Origin: Streptomyces canus
GTDB lineage: Bacteria; Actinomycetota; Actinomycetes; Streptomycetales; Streptomycetaceae
Assembly (NCBI RefSeq): GCF_041435015.1
Contig: NZ_CP107989.1
Span: 4,898,001 to 4,962,000 of the forward strand
Direction of reading: 5' to 3'
DNA: 64,000 nucleotides
Shown piece after piece: positions 41,688-52,795 of the stretch. Made by a program: the position numbers and the translations under genes. Each line of letters begins with the position of its first letter. Position 1 is the stretch's first letter. The notes beneath the pieces are model-generated. The model was not told where the DNA came from and made no database searches. It was given only the letters and a program-made list of their open reading frames with translations.

Positions 41688-42024
41688 CCGGTTGATCCCC
41701 GATTTCCCTACCTGTGCGGTTTCCTTCACACAGAAGGAGGGGTGGGGAACCCTCCGCGTTCCCCAATTAGTGCAAAAGGGGTGGTGAAACCGCTCACTCG
41801 GCGGCGTCCCTTCGCCATGCCGGGGACAGGAGTTGAACTGCCCGGAGCTGCCCACGCGGCGGTACGCCGGTGCGGGCCGGGCGTCCGAGAGGCACTCTGC
41901 CGAGTCGGCGAACCGAGCGGGTTGAGCGGGTGAAGCTTGGGCCCGCGTTCGCGCCACGGGGCATGGATAAGGCTCCCCGCCGTATCCGGACGAGTCGGCG
42001 GACACGACGCGCTGGAGGCGAGTG
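41688..42024. promoter_or_regulatory. Divergent intergenic region between the esterase and hydroxylase genes
   Basis: The 337 bases hold the starts of two divergent transcripts. A 7-bp stem hairpin (41744-41750 with 41758-41764) lies 57-77 bases upstream of the esterase ATG. GGAGG at 42013-42017 is the ribosome site of the hydroxylase. No sigma-WhiG-like promoter (TAAA with GCCGATAA) was recognised with confidence. Confidence 0.35.
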
Positions 42025-43686
42025 ATGAACCAGAAACAGGTCCAGACCGGCCACACCACCCACCGGGTCCCGGTCCTCATCGTCGGCGGTTCCCTCGTCG
42101 GCCTGTCGACCTCGCTGTTCCTGGGCCGGTTGGGCGTACGGCACACCCTGGTGGAGCGGCACGCCGGCACCTCCATCCACCCCCGCGGACGGGGCAACAA
42201 CGTCCGCACGATGGAGCTGTTCCGGACGGCCGGCGTGGAAGCGGGGATCCGGGACGCCGCCGCCACGCTGGCCGGCAACCACGGGATCCTGCAGACACCC
42301 ACCCTGGTCGGCGACGCGGGCGAGTGGCTCTTCCGGGAGATCGACCCGGGTGGCGGGCTGGCCCGCTTCAGCCCCAGCTCATGGTGCCTGTGCAGCCAGA
42401 ACGACCTGGAGCCGGTGCTCCTCGAACACGCCGGGCGGCTCGGCGGCGACCTGCGGTACGCCACCGAACTGCTGTCGTTCGAGACCGGGCCCTCCGGCGT
42501 CACCGCGGTGGTCAAGAGCCGGGAGACCGGCGAGCACACCACCTTCCTCGCGGACTACCTCGTCGCCGCCGACGGCCCCCGCAGCCCCGTCCGCGAGCAG
42601 CTCGGCATCGGCCAGAGCGGTCCCGGCGACCTGTTCAGCAACGTCAGCATCACCTTCCGCTCCCGTCGCCTCGCCGGGGTCGTGGGCGAACGCCGTTTCA
42701 TCGTCTGCTATCTGACCGATCCGGCGGCCGACGGTGCGCTGCTTCCCGTGGACAACCGGGAGAACTGGGTCTTCCACGCTCCCTGGCACCCCGAACGGGG
42801 CGAAACGCTCGAGGAGTTCACCGACGAGCGGTGTGCCGAACACATCCGCCGCGCGGTCGGTGTCGCCGACCTCGACGTGGAGATCACCGGCAGGGCTCCC
42901 TGGCACGCCGCCCAACGGGTCGCCCGGAGCTACCGTTCGGGACGCGTCTTCCTGGCCGGCGACTCGGCCCACGAGATGTCCCCCACCGGGGCGTTCGGCT
43001 CCAACACCGGTATCCAGGACGCGCACAACCTCGCCTGGAAGCTCGCCGCGGTGCTCGGCGGCTGGGCCGGGGAGGCGCTGCTGGACACGTACGACGCCGA
43101 GCGCCGCCCGGTCGCGGAGGCGACCAGCGCCCGCGCCGCCGCACGGTCGGTCGAGCACAGCCATCCCGGTTTCGCCCCGTCGCCCGGCGCGGGCGGCGGC
43201 GGTGGCCCGCAGCGCGGCATCCTCAACGTGGCCCTCGGTTACCGCTATCCGCAGGGCGCCGTCATCGGCGCCGACCCCGCGACCGCGGTCGTCCCGGAAC
43301 GCCTCGACCTGTCGGGCGAACCCGGCAGCAGGGCCCCCCACCTGGCGGTACGGCACCGGGGTGAACGGATCTCCACCCTGGACCTCTACGAGACGTCGTT
43401 CGTCCTGCTCAGTGCTGCCGATGACCCAAGTGGCTGGCACGAGGCCGCCGTCCGCCTCGCCGAAGAGACAGCCGTCCCGCTGACCTCGTACCGGGTGGGC
43501 GACGGCTCCGGTGCCGAACTGACACCCGAGGGCGACGCGGACTGGTCGGCCGCCCACGGCACGACGCCCGGAGGCGCCGTACTCGTCAGGCCCGACGGGT
43601 TCGTGGCCTGGCGATCGCCCGGGCCGGTCCCGGATGCCGAGTCGGCGCTGCGCCAGGTCCTGACGACGCTGCTGGGGGCGGTCTGA
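42025..43686 (+). CDS. FAD-dependent aromatic polyketide hydroxylase (whiE ORF VIII type)
   Basis: This 553-residue flavoprotein monooxygenase has the dinucleotide fold VLIVGGSLVGLSTSLFLGRLG (about 15-35, in two parts), the DG motif LVAADGPRSPVREQLGI and GRVFLAGDSAHEMSPTGAFG with the GD motif binding FAD ribityl. A thioredoxin-like C-terminal domain completes it, as in PgaE/RdmE-type polyketide hydroxylases. Start ATG 42025 is best placed behind GGAGG; a GTG one codon earlier is possible. It would hydroxylate the spore-pigment polyketide made by the genes from 45167 onward. Confidence 0.9.
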   Translation: MNQKQVQTGHTTHRVPVLIVGGSLVGLSTSLFLGRLGVRHTLVERHAGTSIHPRGRGNNVRTMELFRTAGVEAGIRDAAATLAGNHGILQTPTLVGDAGEWLFREIDPGGGLARFSPSSWCLCSQNDLEPVLLEHAGRLGGDLRYATELLSFETGPSGVTAVVKSRETGEHTTFLADYLVAADGPRSPVREQLGIGQSGPGDLFSNVSITFRSRRLAGVVGERRFIVCYLTDPAADGALLPVDNRENWVFHAPWHPERGETLEEFTDERCAEHIRRAVGVADLDVEITGRAPWHAAQRVARSYRSGRVFLAGDSAHEMSPTGAFGSNTGIQDAHNLAWKLAAVLGGWAGEALLDTYDAERRPVAEATSARAAARSVEHSHPGFAPSPGAGGGGGPQRGILNVALGYRYPQGAVIGADPATAVVPERLDLSGEPGSRAPHLAVRHRGERISTLDLYETSFVLLSAADDPSGWHEAAVRLAEETAVPLTSYRVGDGSGAELTPEGDADWSAAHGTTPGGAVLVRPDGFVAWRSPGPVPDAESALRQVLTTLLGAV

Positions 43687-43832
43687 CTCCCGCTCGATCC
43701 GGGCGCGTTCACCCGGGTGACCGCCCCGAGTGGTGGCGGACGCGGGGCTGACTGACGGTGGATCACGTCGGGGGAGGGCCACTTCAGCTGACGAAGCACC
43801 AGCTGCCCGGCCGCCGACGGAAGGAACGTCTT

Positions 43833-44198
43833 ATGCGCTCTGCTCGCATCCTCCTGACCACCGCGGCGGCCTCGGCCGTCCTTGCTCTCGGCGCCCCCGG
43901 CGCTTACGCGGCCGGGGACGACTGGGATTCGTCGGACTCCTCCTACAGCAAGGAGAACAGGGACCCCAAGTACGACCCGGAGACCTACAAGGACAAGGAG
44001 CACGGCCAGGACTCCGGCAGCAAGCACGACGGCGGCGGCTGGAGCGGCAGCCACGAGAAGCCCAGCGGCGGAATGCACACCGGGGGCGGCGGGTTGGCCT
44101 CCCCGGCGATGACCGCGGGCGGGCTCGCCGTGCTGGCGGTCGCCGGAACCGGCCTGTACGCGACACGCCGTAGGAAGGTCGCCGGAAGCATGGCCTGA
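43833..44198 (+). CDS. Secreted, membrane-anchored small surface protein
   Basis: This 121-residue protein has a signal peptide (residues 1-26, ending AYAAG), a highly polar Asp/Ser/Lys/Gly-rich middle and a C-terminal membrane segment (AMTAGGLAVLAVAGTGLYA) followed by TRRRK. This is the layout of a wall- or membrane-anchored protein, but no LPxTG or LAxTG motif precedes the segment. ATG 43833 follows GGAAGGAA. A class F sortase gene follows 119 bases downstream, suggesting a functional link. Confidence 0.85.
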   Translation: MRSARILLTTAAASAVLALGAPGAYAAGDDWDSSDSSYSKENRDPKYDPETYKDKEHGQDSGSKHDGGGWSGSHEKPSGGMHTGGGGLASPAMTAGGLAVLAVAGTGLYATRRRKVAGSMA

Positions 44199-44317
44199 GC
44201 CATGCCCGACGCGATAGCCGCTGTGGCCGCCGCGCGCGTGCCGCGTGGCGGCCCGGCCGGCCCTCCCCGTGCCCCGTACGTCCGATCTGCTGCCGTCCCC
44301 TGGTGAGGTGGTGTCCG

Positions 44318-45013
44318 ATGGCAGTCCCTCCCCCCACCCCCGCAGACAATCCCGGCCACGACGAGCCCGCCCCGACCGGCCAGGGATCCCACACCAAGAT
44401 GATGCTGAGCGCCGTGGCGATCCTGGTGCTGGGCCTGGGCCTGTTCGGCGGTCACGACAAGTCGTCGCCGGACGCCTCCGCGCCGCCGCGGGCCGCACCC
44501 GTCTCCGCGTCGTCGGCTCCGCCGCCCCGGCAGGCGGCCGGGCAGCCGTCCGGTCGGCATCTGCCGCGATCGAGGCCGGTACGTCTGCTCATTCCGAAGA
44601 TCTCGGTCGACGCCCCCTTCACGGACCTCGCCATCGGTCCCACGGGCCGTCTCGAGCCGCCTCCCGCCCACGACGTCAACCTCGTCGGCTGGCACGCCAA
44701 GGGCGCTTCCCCCGGGGAGACCGGCACGGCGATCATCGCCGGGCATGTGGACACGGCGACCTCGGCGGCCGTCTTCGTGGACCTCGGAGAACTCGAGAAG
44801 GGGGACGTCTTCCACGTCGACCGGGCCGACGGGCGCAGAGCGTCCTTCGTGGTCGACAGCGTGGAGACGTTCGACAAGGGCCACTTCCCCAGTCGGCGGG
44901 TGTACGAGGACACGGCCACGGCCCAGGTCAGGCTCATCACCTGTGCGGGTGACTACGACCATACGGCCAGGGACTACAAGGACAACCTCGTGGTCTTCGC
45001 CCACCTCCTCTGA
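44318..45013 (+). CDS. Class F sortase
   Basis: This 231-residue protein has an N-terminal membrane anchor (about 27-44), a Pro/Ala-rich linker and a sortase barrel. His143 is in IIAGHVDT, Cys209 in LITCAGDYD and Arg218 nearby in HTARDY, fitting the catalytic triad. Class F sortases of actinobacteria attach proteins bearing a sorting signal to the wall or lipid II. ATG 44318 follows GGTGAGGTG. It lies within the spore-pigment cluster beside a surface-protein gene and has no evident link to pigment chemistry. Confidence 0.92.
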   Translation: MAVPPPTPADNPGHDEPAPTGQGSHTKMMLSAVAILVLGLGLFGGHDKSSPDASAPPRAAPVSASSAPPPRQAAGQPSGRHLPRSRPVRLLIPKISVDAPFTDLAIGPTGRLEPPPAHDVNLVGWHAKGASPGETGTAIIAGHVDTATSAAVFVDLGELEKGDVFHVDRADGRRASFVVDSVETFDKGHFPSRRVYEDTATAQVRLITCAGDYDHTARDYKDNLVVFAHLL

Positions 45014-45166
45014 GCCCGCCCCGCCCGGCCGCCGGGCCGGCCGGTCACCCCCACGGTGCATACGAGTCGCGCGCTTGCGGGGGCGGGCTGACGATCGAGG
45101 AACGCCGACGTCATCCCCCGCGACCGACGTTCGTCCGCCTCTGCCCCCGAAGGAGATGTACACAGG

Positions 45167-46324
45167 ATGACCACCACGTCCGACCGTGTTTCGAAAGCGC
45201 CTGAGCAACAGGCTTCGCAGCGGGTCTCCCAGTCCGTGTTCGACGGCTCCAGGCTCCGTGTCGTCCTGTTGGTGGACGTCTACGACGGGGCCCAGCAGCA
45301 GTTCCTCGAGGCGTACGAGAGTCTGTGCAGCCAGGTCGCCTCGGTTCCCGGACATGTCAGCGACCAGCTGTGCCAGTCCATCGAGAACCCCTCCCAGTGG
45401 CTCATCACCAGTGAGTGGGAGAGCGCACCGCCCTTCCTCACCTGGGTGAACAGCGAGGAACACGTGCGGATGGTGGAGCCGCTGCACAGTTGCGTCCGGG
45501 ACACCAGGTCGCTGCGCTTCCACATCGTCCGCGAGACCGGCGGGCCGGCCGTGCCGACCGGGCCCGGCAAACGCCGGCTCCAGGCGTCCCCCAGGATCGG
45601 TGACGGGCTGATCCGTCACGCGCTCACCTTCACGGTCAAGCCGGGCAGTGAGGACACCGTCGCCAAGATCCTCGCCGGCTACACCTCACCGGAGCCGCGG
45701 GTCGACGACGCCACCCGGCTGTGCCGCACCTCCCTCTTCATGCACGGCAACCGGGTGGTCCGGGCCATCGAGGTGCGGGGCGACCTGCTCGCCGCGCTGC
45801 GCCACGTCGCCCGGCAGCCCGAGGTGCGGGCCGTCGAGGAAGCCATCAACCCCTATCTGGAGCAGGACCGGGACCTGGACGACCCCGAGTCCGCCCGGCT
45901 CTTCTTCACCCGCGCGGCGCTGCCCGCCGTACACCATGTGACCGCCGGTCAGGAGAGCCCGGAGGCCGTCCGGCACGCGCTGTACTACCCGGCCCGCGAA
46001 GGGTGCGGTATGCGGCTGGCCGAGCTGCTCGCCCGGCAGGACGAGGCGGCGGCGGACGATCCGCGGGGACCGGTGCTGCGCAGCACGATCTTCCAGCGCG
46101 ACGACGTCGTGATGCGGCTGGTCGACGTGCGCGGCGCCCTCGACAGCGACCCCGGACCCGTGCTCGGTCTCACCGACCACGGCCGGGCGGCCGAACTGAC
46201 GGCCCTGCTCGACGGCGAGGCCCTCGGACTGGACGGCCGGGCGCTGAAGGACAGCGCCCCCGCCCACCTCCTCGCGGTCTCCCGCATGGACCTCGTCACC
46301 GACCGCCGCGCGCCCGGCGCCTGA
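45167..46324 (+). CDS. SchA/CurD-like protein with ABM domain (whiE ORF I type)
   Basis: This 385-residue protein has an antibiotic-biosynthesis-monooxygenase-like ferredoxin fold (about 25-125: [22 protein letters not shown], then [19 protein letters not shown]). A SchA/CurD-type region follows (about 140-380: [20 protein letters not shown] and [21 protein letters not shown]). Homologues open most spore-pigment clusters and are needed for correct pigment formation, though the exact reaction is not settled. ATG 45167 follows AAGGAG. The cupin gene follows after 68 bases. Confidence 0.92.
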   Translation: MTTTSDRVSKAPEQQASQRVSQSVFDGSRLRVVLLVDVYDGAQQQFLEAYESLCSQVASVPGHVSDQLCQSIENPSQWLITSEWESAPPFLTWVNSEEHVRMVEPLHSCVRDTRSLRFHIVRETGGPAVPTGPGKRRLQASPRIGDGLIRHALTFTVKPGSEDTVAKILAGYTSPEPRVDDATRLCRTSLFMHGNRVVRAIEVRGDLLAALRHVARQPEVRAVEEAINPYLEQDRDLDDPESARLFFTRAALPAVHHVTAGQESPEAVRHALYYPAREGCGMRLAELLARQDEAAADDPRGPVLRSTIFQRDDVVMRLVDVRGALDSDPGPVLGLTDHGRAAELTALLDGEALGLDGRALKDSAPAHLLAVSRMDLVTDRRAPGA

Positions 46325-46392
46325 TTCACCGGCCACCGGGCCGTGACCGGCCACGCCCTCATGTCGAAGCAGCACATGTTCGGAGGAACGTC

Positions 46393-46854
46393 GTGATCAA
46401 ACGTCATCCCGGAGTGGTGGATCTCAGCGAGGTCGAGCCCAACACCCGGCGCGGAGGCGATCTGCGCGCCATGCTCACCCCCACCACGGTCGGCTCCACC
46501 AGCGGTTTCATGGGCGTGGCCATCGTGCAGCCCGGCGACCGCATCGCCGAGCACTACCACCCGTACTCCGAGGAGTTCATCTACGTCGTCTGCGGACAGC
46601 TCGAAGTGGACCTCGACGGCGAGCCGCACCCGCTCCAACCCGAGCAGGGGCTCCTGATCCCGTCCCACATGCGGCACCGCTTCCGCAACGTCGGCAAGGT
46701 GGAGGCCCGCATGGTCTTCCACCTCGGCCCGCTGGCGCCGAGCCCGCCGCTCGGGCACGTCGACACCGAGGACGCCGACGGCGTGCCGATCCCGGCGGAG
46801 GCGGCCCACGCGGGTGCGGGCGGGCCCGCCGAACGAACCCGGATGCGCTCATGA
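46393..46854 (+). CDS. Cupin-fold polyketide protein (whiE ORF II type)
   Basis: This 153-residue protein has one cupin barrel: [19 protein letters not shown] holds two His and the Glu of the metal site, and [14 protein letters not shown] the third His. GTG at 46393 follows GGAGG. Its stop overlaps the KS-alpha start (ATGA). In spore-pigment clusters this cupin lies just before the ketosynthase and is thought to aid folding or oxidation of the polyketide. Confidence 0.93.
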   Translation: MIKRHPGVVDLSEVEPNTRRGGDLRAMLTPTTVGSTSGFMGVAIVQPGDRIAEHYHPYSEEFIYVVCGQLEVDLDGEPHPLQPEQGLLIPSHMRHRFRNVGKVEARMVFHLGPLAPSPPLGHVDTEDADGVPIPAEAAHAGAGGPAERTRMRS

Positions 46855-48119
46855 GGAGGCGCGTGGCGGTCACCGGCATAGGAATCGTCGCCCCGGGCGG
46901 CATCGGTGTCCCGGCGTTCTGGGATCTGCTGACCAGCGGTCGTACGGCGACCCGCGGCATCACGTTCTTCGACCCGTCCGGGCTGCGTTCGCAGATCGCC
47001 GCCGAGTGCGACTTCGACCCGGCGGCCCACGGGCTGGACGCGGAGCAGATCGCTCGGAGCGACCGCTACCTCCAGTTCGCCCTGGTCGCCGGGGACGAGG
47101 CGATACGGGACTCCGGTCTCGACCTCGCCGGGGAGAACCCGTGGCGGGTCGGCGTCTCGCTGGGCACCGCGGTCGGCGGAACCACCCGGCTGGAGAACGA
47201 CTACGTGCTGGTCAGCGACCGCGGGCAGCACTGGGACGTGGACCACCGCAAGGCCGGCCCGCACCTGCACCGGGCGTTCACGCCCAGCACCCTCGCCTCG
47301 GCGGTGGCGGAGCGGTTCGAGGCACGCGGGCCGGTGCAGACGGTCTCCACGGGCTGCACCTCGGGGCTCGACGCGGTCGGGTACGCCTTCCACACGATCG
47401 AGGAGGGCAGGGCCGACGTGTGCATCACGGGCGCCTCGGACTCCCCGATCTCGCCCATCACCATGGCCTGCTTCGACGCGATCAAGGCCACCTCCCCGAG
47501 CAACGACGACCCCGCCCACGCCTCACGGCCCTTCGACGCCCGCCGCAACGGGTTCGTCATGGGCGAGGGCGGCGCGGTGCTCGTCCTGGAGGAGCTGGAG
47601 CACGCCCGGGCCCGTGACGCGCACGTGTACTGCGAGATAGGCGGCTACGCCACCTTCGGCAACGCCTACCACATGACCGGTCTGACCCGTGAGGGCCTGG
47701 AAATGGCCCGGGCCATCGAGGACGCCCTCGGCCAGGCCCGGCTCGACGCCACGGCGATCGACTACGTCAACGCACACGGGTCGGGCACCCAGCAGAACGA
47801 CCGGCACGAGACGGCCGCGGTCAAACGGGCTCTGGGCGCGCACGCCTATGACACACCCATGAGTTCCATCAAATCCATGGTGGGCCATTCCCTCGGCGCG
47901 ATCGGGGCGATCGAGGTCGTCGCCTGCGCGCTGGCCCTGGCCCACCAGGTCGTCCCGCCCACCGCGAACTACGAGACCCCGGACCCCGAGTGCGACCTGG
48001 ACTACGTCCCGCGCGTCGCCCGCGAGCGCAGACTGCGCAGCGTGCTCTCCGTGGGCAGTGGGTTCGGCGGCTTCCAGTCCGCGGTGATCATGACCCTGCC
48101 GAGGGAGAGGACCGAATGA
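46851..48119 (+). CDS. Type II PKS ketosynthase alpha subunit (whiE ORF III type)
   Basis: This 422-residue ketosynthase has Cys169 in [11 protein letters not shown], His309 in [13 protein letters not shown] and His346 in [13 protein letters not shown], the full condensing triad. It extends a polyketide from malonyl-ACP together with the chain-length factor that follows. It overlaps both the cupin gene and the chain-length-factor gene by ATGA. Cluster order matches spore-pigment rather than antibiotic-type systems. Confidence 0.97.
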   Translation: MRRRVAVTGIGIVAPGGIGVPAFWDLLTSGRTATRGITFFDPSGLRSQIAAECDFDPAAHGLDAEQIARSDRYLQFALVAGDEAIRDSGLDLAGENPWRVGVSLGTAVGGTTRLENDYVLVSDRGQHWDVDHRKAGPHLHRAFTPSTLASAVAERFEARGPVQTVSTGCTSGLDAVGYAFHTIEEGRADVCITGASDSPISPITMACFDAIKATSPSNDDPAHASRPFDARRNGFVMGEGGAVLVLEELEHARARDAHVYCEIGGYATFGNAYHMTGLTREGLEMARAIEDALGQARLDATAIDYVNAHGSGTQQNDRHETAAVKRALGAHAYDTPMSSIKSMVGHSLGAIGAIEVVACALALAHQVVPPTANYETPDPECDLDYVPRVARERRLRSVLSVGSGFGGFQSAVIMTLPRERTE

Positions 48120-49366
48120 GCGCACCGCATCCCCGGCGCGCGGCCGTCACCGGAATCGGCGTGGTCGCGCCCAACGGAAACAGCACCGAGGCCTTCTGGA
48201 AGGCCACCAGCGAGGGTGTCGTCGTCCTGGACCGGATCACCCGTGAGGGGTGCGAGCACCTGCCGCTGCGGGTGGCCGGCCAGATCCGGGACTTCGACCC
48301 GCCGGCGGCGGTCGAGGAGCGCTACCTCGTCCAGACCGACCGGTTCACGCACTTCGCGATGGCCGCGGCCGACCTGGCACTGGACGACGCCGGGCTCAGC
48401 CGGTCCGAAACCGACGCCGCGCCCTTCTCCGTGGGCGTGGTCACCGCCGCCGGATCCGGTGGCGGTGAGTTCGGGCAGCGCGAACTGCAGCAACTGTGGA
48501 GCAAGGGAAGCCGCTTCGTCGGGCCGTACCAGTCCATCGCCTGGTTCTACGCCGCGAGCACCGGCCAGATCTCCATCCGGCGCGGCCTCAAGGGCCCCTG
48601 CGGGGTGGTCGCCTCCGACGAGGCCGGCGGCCTGGACGCCCTGGCGCATGCGGCGCGGGCCGTGCGGCGCGGCACCGACGTGATGGTGGCCGGCGCGACC
48701 GAGGCGCCGCTGGCCCCCTACTCGATGGTCTGCCAGCTCGGCTACGAGGAGCTGAGCACCGTCGCCGAACCGGACCGTGCCTACCGCCCGTTCACCACCG
48801 CGGCCTGCGGATTCGTGCCCGCCGAGGGCGGTGCCATGGTCGTCGTGGAGGCCGAGACCTCGGCCCGGGAACGGGGCGTGCTGGTGCGGGCCACGCTGGC
48901 GGGACACGCGGCGACCTTCACCGGCGCGTCCCGCTGGGAGCAGTCCCGGGAGGGGCTGGCCCAGGCGATCCGGGGCGCCCTGGACGAGGCCGGGTGCGCT
49001 CCCGAGGAGATCGACGTGGTCTTCGCCGACGCCCTCGGTGTCCCGGAGGCCGACCGTGCCGAGGCGCTGGCGATCGCGGACGCACTGGGCCCGCACGGCA
49101 CCCGCGTCCCCGTCACGGCGCCGAAGACCGCCGTCGGCCGGGCCTGCGGCGCGGCGCCCCTGCTGGACGTCGCCGCCGCGGTGCTCGCGATGGAGCACGG
49201 TCTGATCCCCCCCACCCCCAACGTCTTCGACGTCTGCCACGACCTCGACCTCGTCACCGCCCGCGCGCGAGCCACCGAGTTGCGCACGGCGCTGGTCCTC
49301 AGCCGAGGACTCATGGGGTCGAACGCGGCGCTGGTGCTACGGCGCGGTGCCGCCGATGCCTCCTAG
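48116..49366 (+). CDS. Type II PKS chain-length factor (whiE ORF IV type)
   Basis: This 416-residue homologue of KS-alpha pairs with it and sets chain length. The position of the Cys is Glu169 ([11 protein letters not shown]); many chain-length factors have Gln there. The His residues of the catalytic triad are also not conserved in context ([11 protein letters not shown] and [11 protein letters not shown]). Start ATG 48116 overlaps the KS-alpha stop. Spore-pigment enzymes usually make long C22-C24 chains. Confidence 0.96.
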   Translation: MSAPHPRRAAVTGIGVVAPNGNSTEAFWKATSEGVVVLDRITREGCEHLPLRVAGQIRDFDPPAAVEERYLVQTDRFTHFAMAAADLALDDAGLSRSETDAAPFSVGVVTAAGSGGGEFGQRELQQLWSKGSRFVGPYQSIAWFYAASTGQISIRRGLKGPCGVVASDEAGGLDALAHAARAVRRGTDVMVAGATEAPLAPYSMVCQLGYEELSTVAEPDRAYRPFTTAACGFVPAEGGAMVVVEAETSARERGVLVRATLAGHAATFTGASRWEQSREGLAQAIRGALDEAGCAPEEIDVVFADALGVPEADRAEALAIADALGPHGTRVPVTAPKTAVGRACGAAPLLDVAAAVLAMEHGLIPPTPNVFDVCHDLDLVTARARATELRTALVLSRGLMGSNAALVLRRGAADAS

Positions 49367-49408
49367 CGAGGCGTCGCACACCCATCACCCAGCAAGGAGA
49401 GGAACCGC

Positions 49409-50147
<739 letters not shown>

Positions 50148-50161
50148 GCGGGACGGAGGAC

Positions 50162-50500
50162 ATGACGATGCATCAGTCCCTGATCGTCGCCCGGATGGCC
50201 CCGGAGTCGGCCCTGGACATCGCCAAGGTGTTCGAGGAGTCGGACCGGGGAGAACTGCCGCACCTCGTCGGGGTCGCCCGGCGCAGTCTCTTCCAGTTCG
50301 ACGACGTGTACCTGCACCTCATCGAGTCCGAGCGGGACCCCGGGCCGGCCATCGCGAAGGCGGCCGGGCACCCCGAGTTCCGGGACATCAGCGAACGGCT
50401 GTCGGCGTACGTCACCGCGTACGACCCGGCGACCTGGCGCTCGCCCAAGGACGCGATGGCGCGGTGCTTCTACCGCTGGGAGCGGGACGCCGGCTCCTGA
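50162..50500 (+). CDS. TcmI-type polyketide cyclase (whiE ORF VII type)
   Basis: This 112-residue ferredoxin-fold protein has SLIVARMAPESALDIAKVFEESD and VARRSLFQFDDVYLHLIES, hallmarks of TcmI family cyclases that close later rings. ATG 50162 follows GGACGGAGGA. It is the last gene in the operon, and a strong terminator follows. Confidence 0.95.
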   Translation: MTMHQSLIVARMAPESALDIAKVFEESDRGELPHLVGVARRSLFQFDDVYLHLIESERDPGPAIAKAAGHPEFRDISERLSAYVTAYDPATWRSPKDAMARCFYRWERDAGS

Positions 50501-50504
50501 ACCG

Positions 50505-50565
50505 CCGCGGACCGACGCTCGCCGGGCACGCACTGTTCGCGTGCCCGGCGAGCGTCGGTCCGCGG
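50505..50565. terminator. Bidirectional terminator between the pigment operon and the methyltransferase
   Basis: A perfect 27-bp stem (50505-50531 with 50539-50565) has a 7-base loop ACTGTTC. It lies between convergent genes and can end both transcripts. Confidence 0.9.
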
Positions 50566-50602
50566 GTTCCGCCGGGTCCGCCGGTTCCGTCCGGGGACGG
50601 GG

Positions 50603-51631
50603 TCAGGCGGGGATCGTGCAGTCGAACGCGTGCAGATAGGGGTTGACCGGGCGGACGTCGTCGATGACCAGGCCCGCCTCCGTCAGCCTGCCGGTCAGGC
50701 TCCCGGTGGTGTGCTTGGCCCCTCCGACGTTCAGGAGCAGCAGCAGGTCCATGGCGGTGCTGAACCGCATCGACGGCGAGTCGTCGACGAGGTTCTCGAT
50801 GACCACGACCCGCGCTCCCGGCCCGCCCGCCGCGATGACGTTGCGCAGGACGCGGGTCGTGCTGTCGTCGTCCCACTCCAGGATGTTCTTGATGATGTAG
50901 ACGTCGGCCCGGACCGGGACGGCCTCGCGGCAGTCGCCGGGCACCAGGCGTGTCCGGTCCGCGAGCGCCCCTCCCGCGCGCAGCCGTGGGTCGACGTTGT
51001 CGACCACGCGCGGCAGGTCGAGCAGGGTGCCGTGGAGCGCCGGATACTTCTCCAGCAGGCTCGCCACCACATGCCCCTGACCACCCCCGATGTCGGCGAC
51101 CGACGTGCTCCCCGACAGGTCGAGGAACTGGGCCACGTCCCGCGCCGACTGCACGCTGGAGGTCGTCATGGCGCGGTTGAAGACGTCGGCCGATTCCGGG
51201 GCGTCCTCGTTGAGGTACTGGAAGAACTCCTTGCCGTACAGGTCCTCCACGACGTTGCGGCCGGTGCGCACCGCCTCGTCCAGCAGCGGCCACGCGTCCC
51301 AGGTCCACGGCTCGGTGCACCACAGTGCGATGGCGCGCAGGCTGTGCGGATCGTCCTCGCGCAGCAGCCGGGACATGTCGGTGTGCGCGAACGTCCCGTC
51401 CGGCTGCTCGGCGAAGAGGCCGTAGCAGGACAGGGCGCGCAGCAGCCGGCGCAGGGTCTTCGGCTCGGTCTTCACCGCGGCCGCGAGGTCCTCCACGGCC
51501 AGTGGGCTGTCGTCGAGGGCGTCGGCGACCCCCAGTCGGGCGGCCGCGCGGACGGCGGCCGCACAAGCCGCCCCGAACACGAGCTCCCTGAGCCGCATGG
51601 ACGGCGGTGGGGCGGTCTGTGCGGTTGTCAT
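50603..51631 (-). CDS. SAM-dependent O-methyltransferase (TcmN-C/DnrK-like)
   Basis: This 342-residue protein has an N-terminal winged-helix dimerisation domain (LGVADALDDSPLAVEDLAAAV and RRLLRALSCYGLFAE) and a C-terminal Rossmann domain with VADIGGGQGHVVASLLEKYP (motif I), VPGDCREAVPVRADVYIIKNILEWDDD and VVVIENLVDD. It closely follows the plant-type/bacterial polyketide O-methyltransferases. The start ATG 51629-51631 is preceded by AAGAGGG. Convergent placement beside the spore-pigment genes suggests a late methylation of the pigment. Confidence 0.93.
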   Translation of the reverse strand: MTTAQTAPPPSMRLRELVFGAACAAAVRAAARLGVADALDDSPLAVEDLAAAVKTEPKTLRRLLRALSCYGLFAEQPDGTFAHTDMSRLLREDDPHSLRAIALWCTEPWTWDAWPLLDEAVRTGRNVVEDLYGKEFFQYLNEDAPESADVFNRAMTTSSVQSARDVAQFLDLSGSTSVADIGGGQGHVVASLLEKYPALHGTLLDLPRVVDNVDPRLRAGGALADRTRLVPGDCREAVPVRADVYIIKNILEWDDDSTTRVLRNVIAAGGPGARVVVIENLVDDSPSMRFSTAMDLLLLLNVGGAKHTTGSLTGRLTEAGLVIDDVRPVNPYLHAFDCTIPA

Positions 51632-51673
51632 GTGCCCTCTTCCTTCTTGGAGTTCATGAGCGGCCACGGCCGG

Positions 51674-52735
51674 TCAGCACAGTCCCGCGGGCCTGGACGC
51701 CCCGCAGGTGTTGCCTTCGAAGGTGTTGCCCTTGCCGGTGGTGTCCGTGTTGACGAGGTCCGCCGGGGCGTTGCCCTCGAGCACGTTGTCGGCGATCCGG
51801 TTCCGCTCGCTGGTGGTGCCCACGAAGCTCTTGAACAGGACGATGCCGCCCGACAGCGGGGAGGCACCGACGTTGCCGGTGATGCGGTTGCCCGTCACCA
51901 GCGTGTCCTCGGCACCGGTCAGCACGATGCCGGAGCCCTGGAGCGCGTCCAGCCGTGCCGTCTTCGGGCAGGACTTGTTGTTCTTCGCGATGGTGTTGTC
52001 GCGCACGGTCAGCGCGCCGGCCTTCGGCTTGTTCTCGTCGCCCACGACGAAGACGCCCGCGCAGTTGCCGGTGAGGTGGTTGCCCGCGACGGTGAGGTTC
52101 CTCAGGCGCCGGACGGTGATGCCGATCCGGTTGCCCTCCAGGCGGTTGTGTTCGACCACGGTTCCCCCGGTGTCCGCGGCGCCCGCCTCCTCTTTGATCG
52201 TGTTCGCGAGGAACAGGCCGGCGTCACCGTTGTCCCGGGCGGTGTTCCTCCGGAACTCACTGTGGACCGAACGCTCCTGGGCGATCCCCCACACCCCGTT
52301 CTTCACCGCGGTCACGTTCCGCACGGTCAGCCCGTCGGTCGCCATGGCGAACACGCCGCTCCCGGTGAAGCCGGTCACGGCGAGGGAGGCGATGGTGACG
52401 CCCTCGACGTCGTGGGCCTTCGTCCCGATCACGCAGATGCCGTTGCCGGCCTCGGCACACTTGCCTGCCTGCTTCGTGTCCGGCTCGATGACGGTGCTTC
52501 GGCCCATGCCGGTCAGGGTGATCCCGGGGGTGCTCACCAGGACGCTCTCGCGATAGGTGCCGGGGGCCAGGAGAACGGTGTCTCCCGGCTCGGCGGCGTC
52601 CACCGCCCGCTGGATCGACTGTCCGGGAAAGACCACGTGGGTCATCTGGTCGGCGGCGACGGGCGGGGCGGCCCCGAACACGGCCCCGATGATCGCCGCG
52701 GCGCATGCCAGGCGGGAGATATGAAATCTCATCAT
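51674..52735 (-). CDS. Secreted right-handed beta-helix protein
   Basis: This 353-residue protein has a signal peptide (about 1-28, ending VAAD). A long parallel beta-helix follows, with repeats of the type NRIxGN, NxLTGN and NTIAKN and an opening VVFPGQSIQRAVDAAEPGDTV as in NosD/pectate-lyase-like proteins. Six Cys residues could form disulfides. The start ATG has no clear ribosome site and is spanned by an inverted repeat (GATATG ... CATATC), so leaderless or regulated initiation is possible. The substrate is unknown, likely an extracellular glycan. Confidence 0.9.
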   Translation of the reverse strand: MMRFHISRLACAAAIIGAVFGAAPPVAADQMTHVVFPGQSIQRAVDAAEPGDTVLLAPGTYRESVLVSTPGITLTGMGRSTVIEPDTKQAGKCAEAGNGICVIGTKAHDVEGVTIASLAVTGFTGSGVFAMATDGLTVRNVTAVKNGVWGIAQERSVHSEFRRNTARDNGDAGLFLANTIKEEAGAADTGGTVVEHNRLEGNRIGITVRRLRNLTVAGNHLTGNCAGVFVVGDENKPKAGALTVRDNTIAKNNKSCPKTARLDALQGSGIVLTGAEDTLVTGNRITGNVGASPLSGGIVLFKSFVGTTSERNRIADNVLEGNAPADLVNTDTTGKGNTFEGNTCGASRPAGLC

Positions 52736-52795
52736 ATCCGGTACGTTATGACCCGAAAGGTCGGGAACGGGCTGGATGAGCCATCCGACGGCGTG

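Noticed and set aside
41794..42282. Minus-strand frame over the start of the hydroxylase gene
   Set aside because: It overlaps the well-supported FAD-binding N-terminus of the hydroxylase and has no domain.
43709..43723. TTCACCCGGGTGACC as a fourth copy of the TCACC-N7-GGTGA site
   Set aside because: The half-sites match, but the spacer is two bases instead of seven, so the same protein would not be expected to bind.
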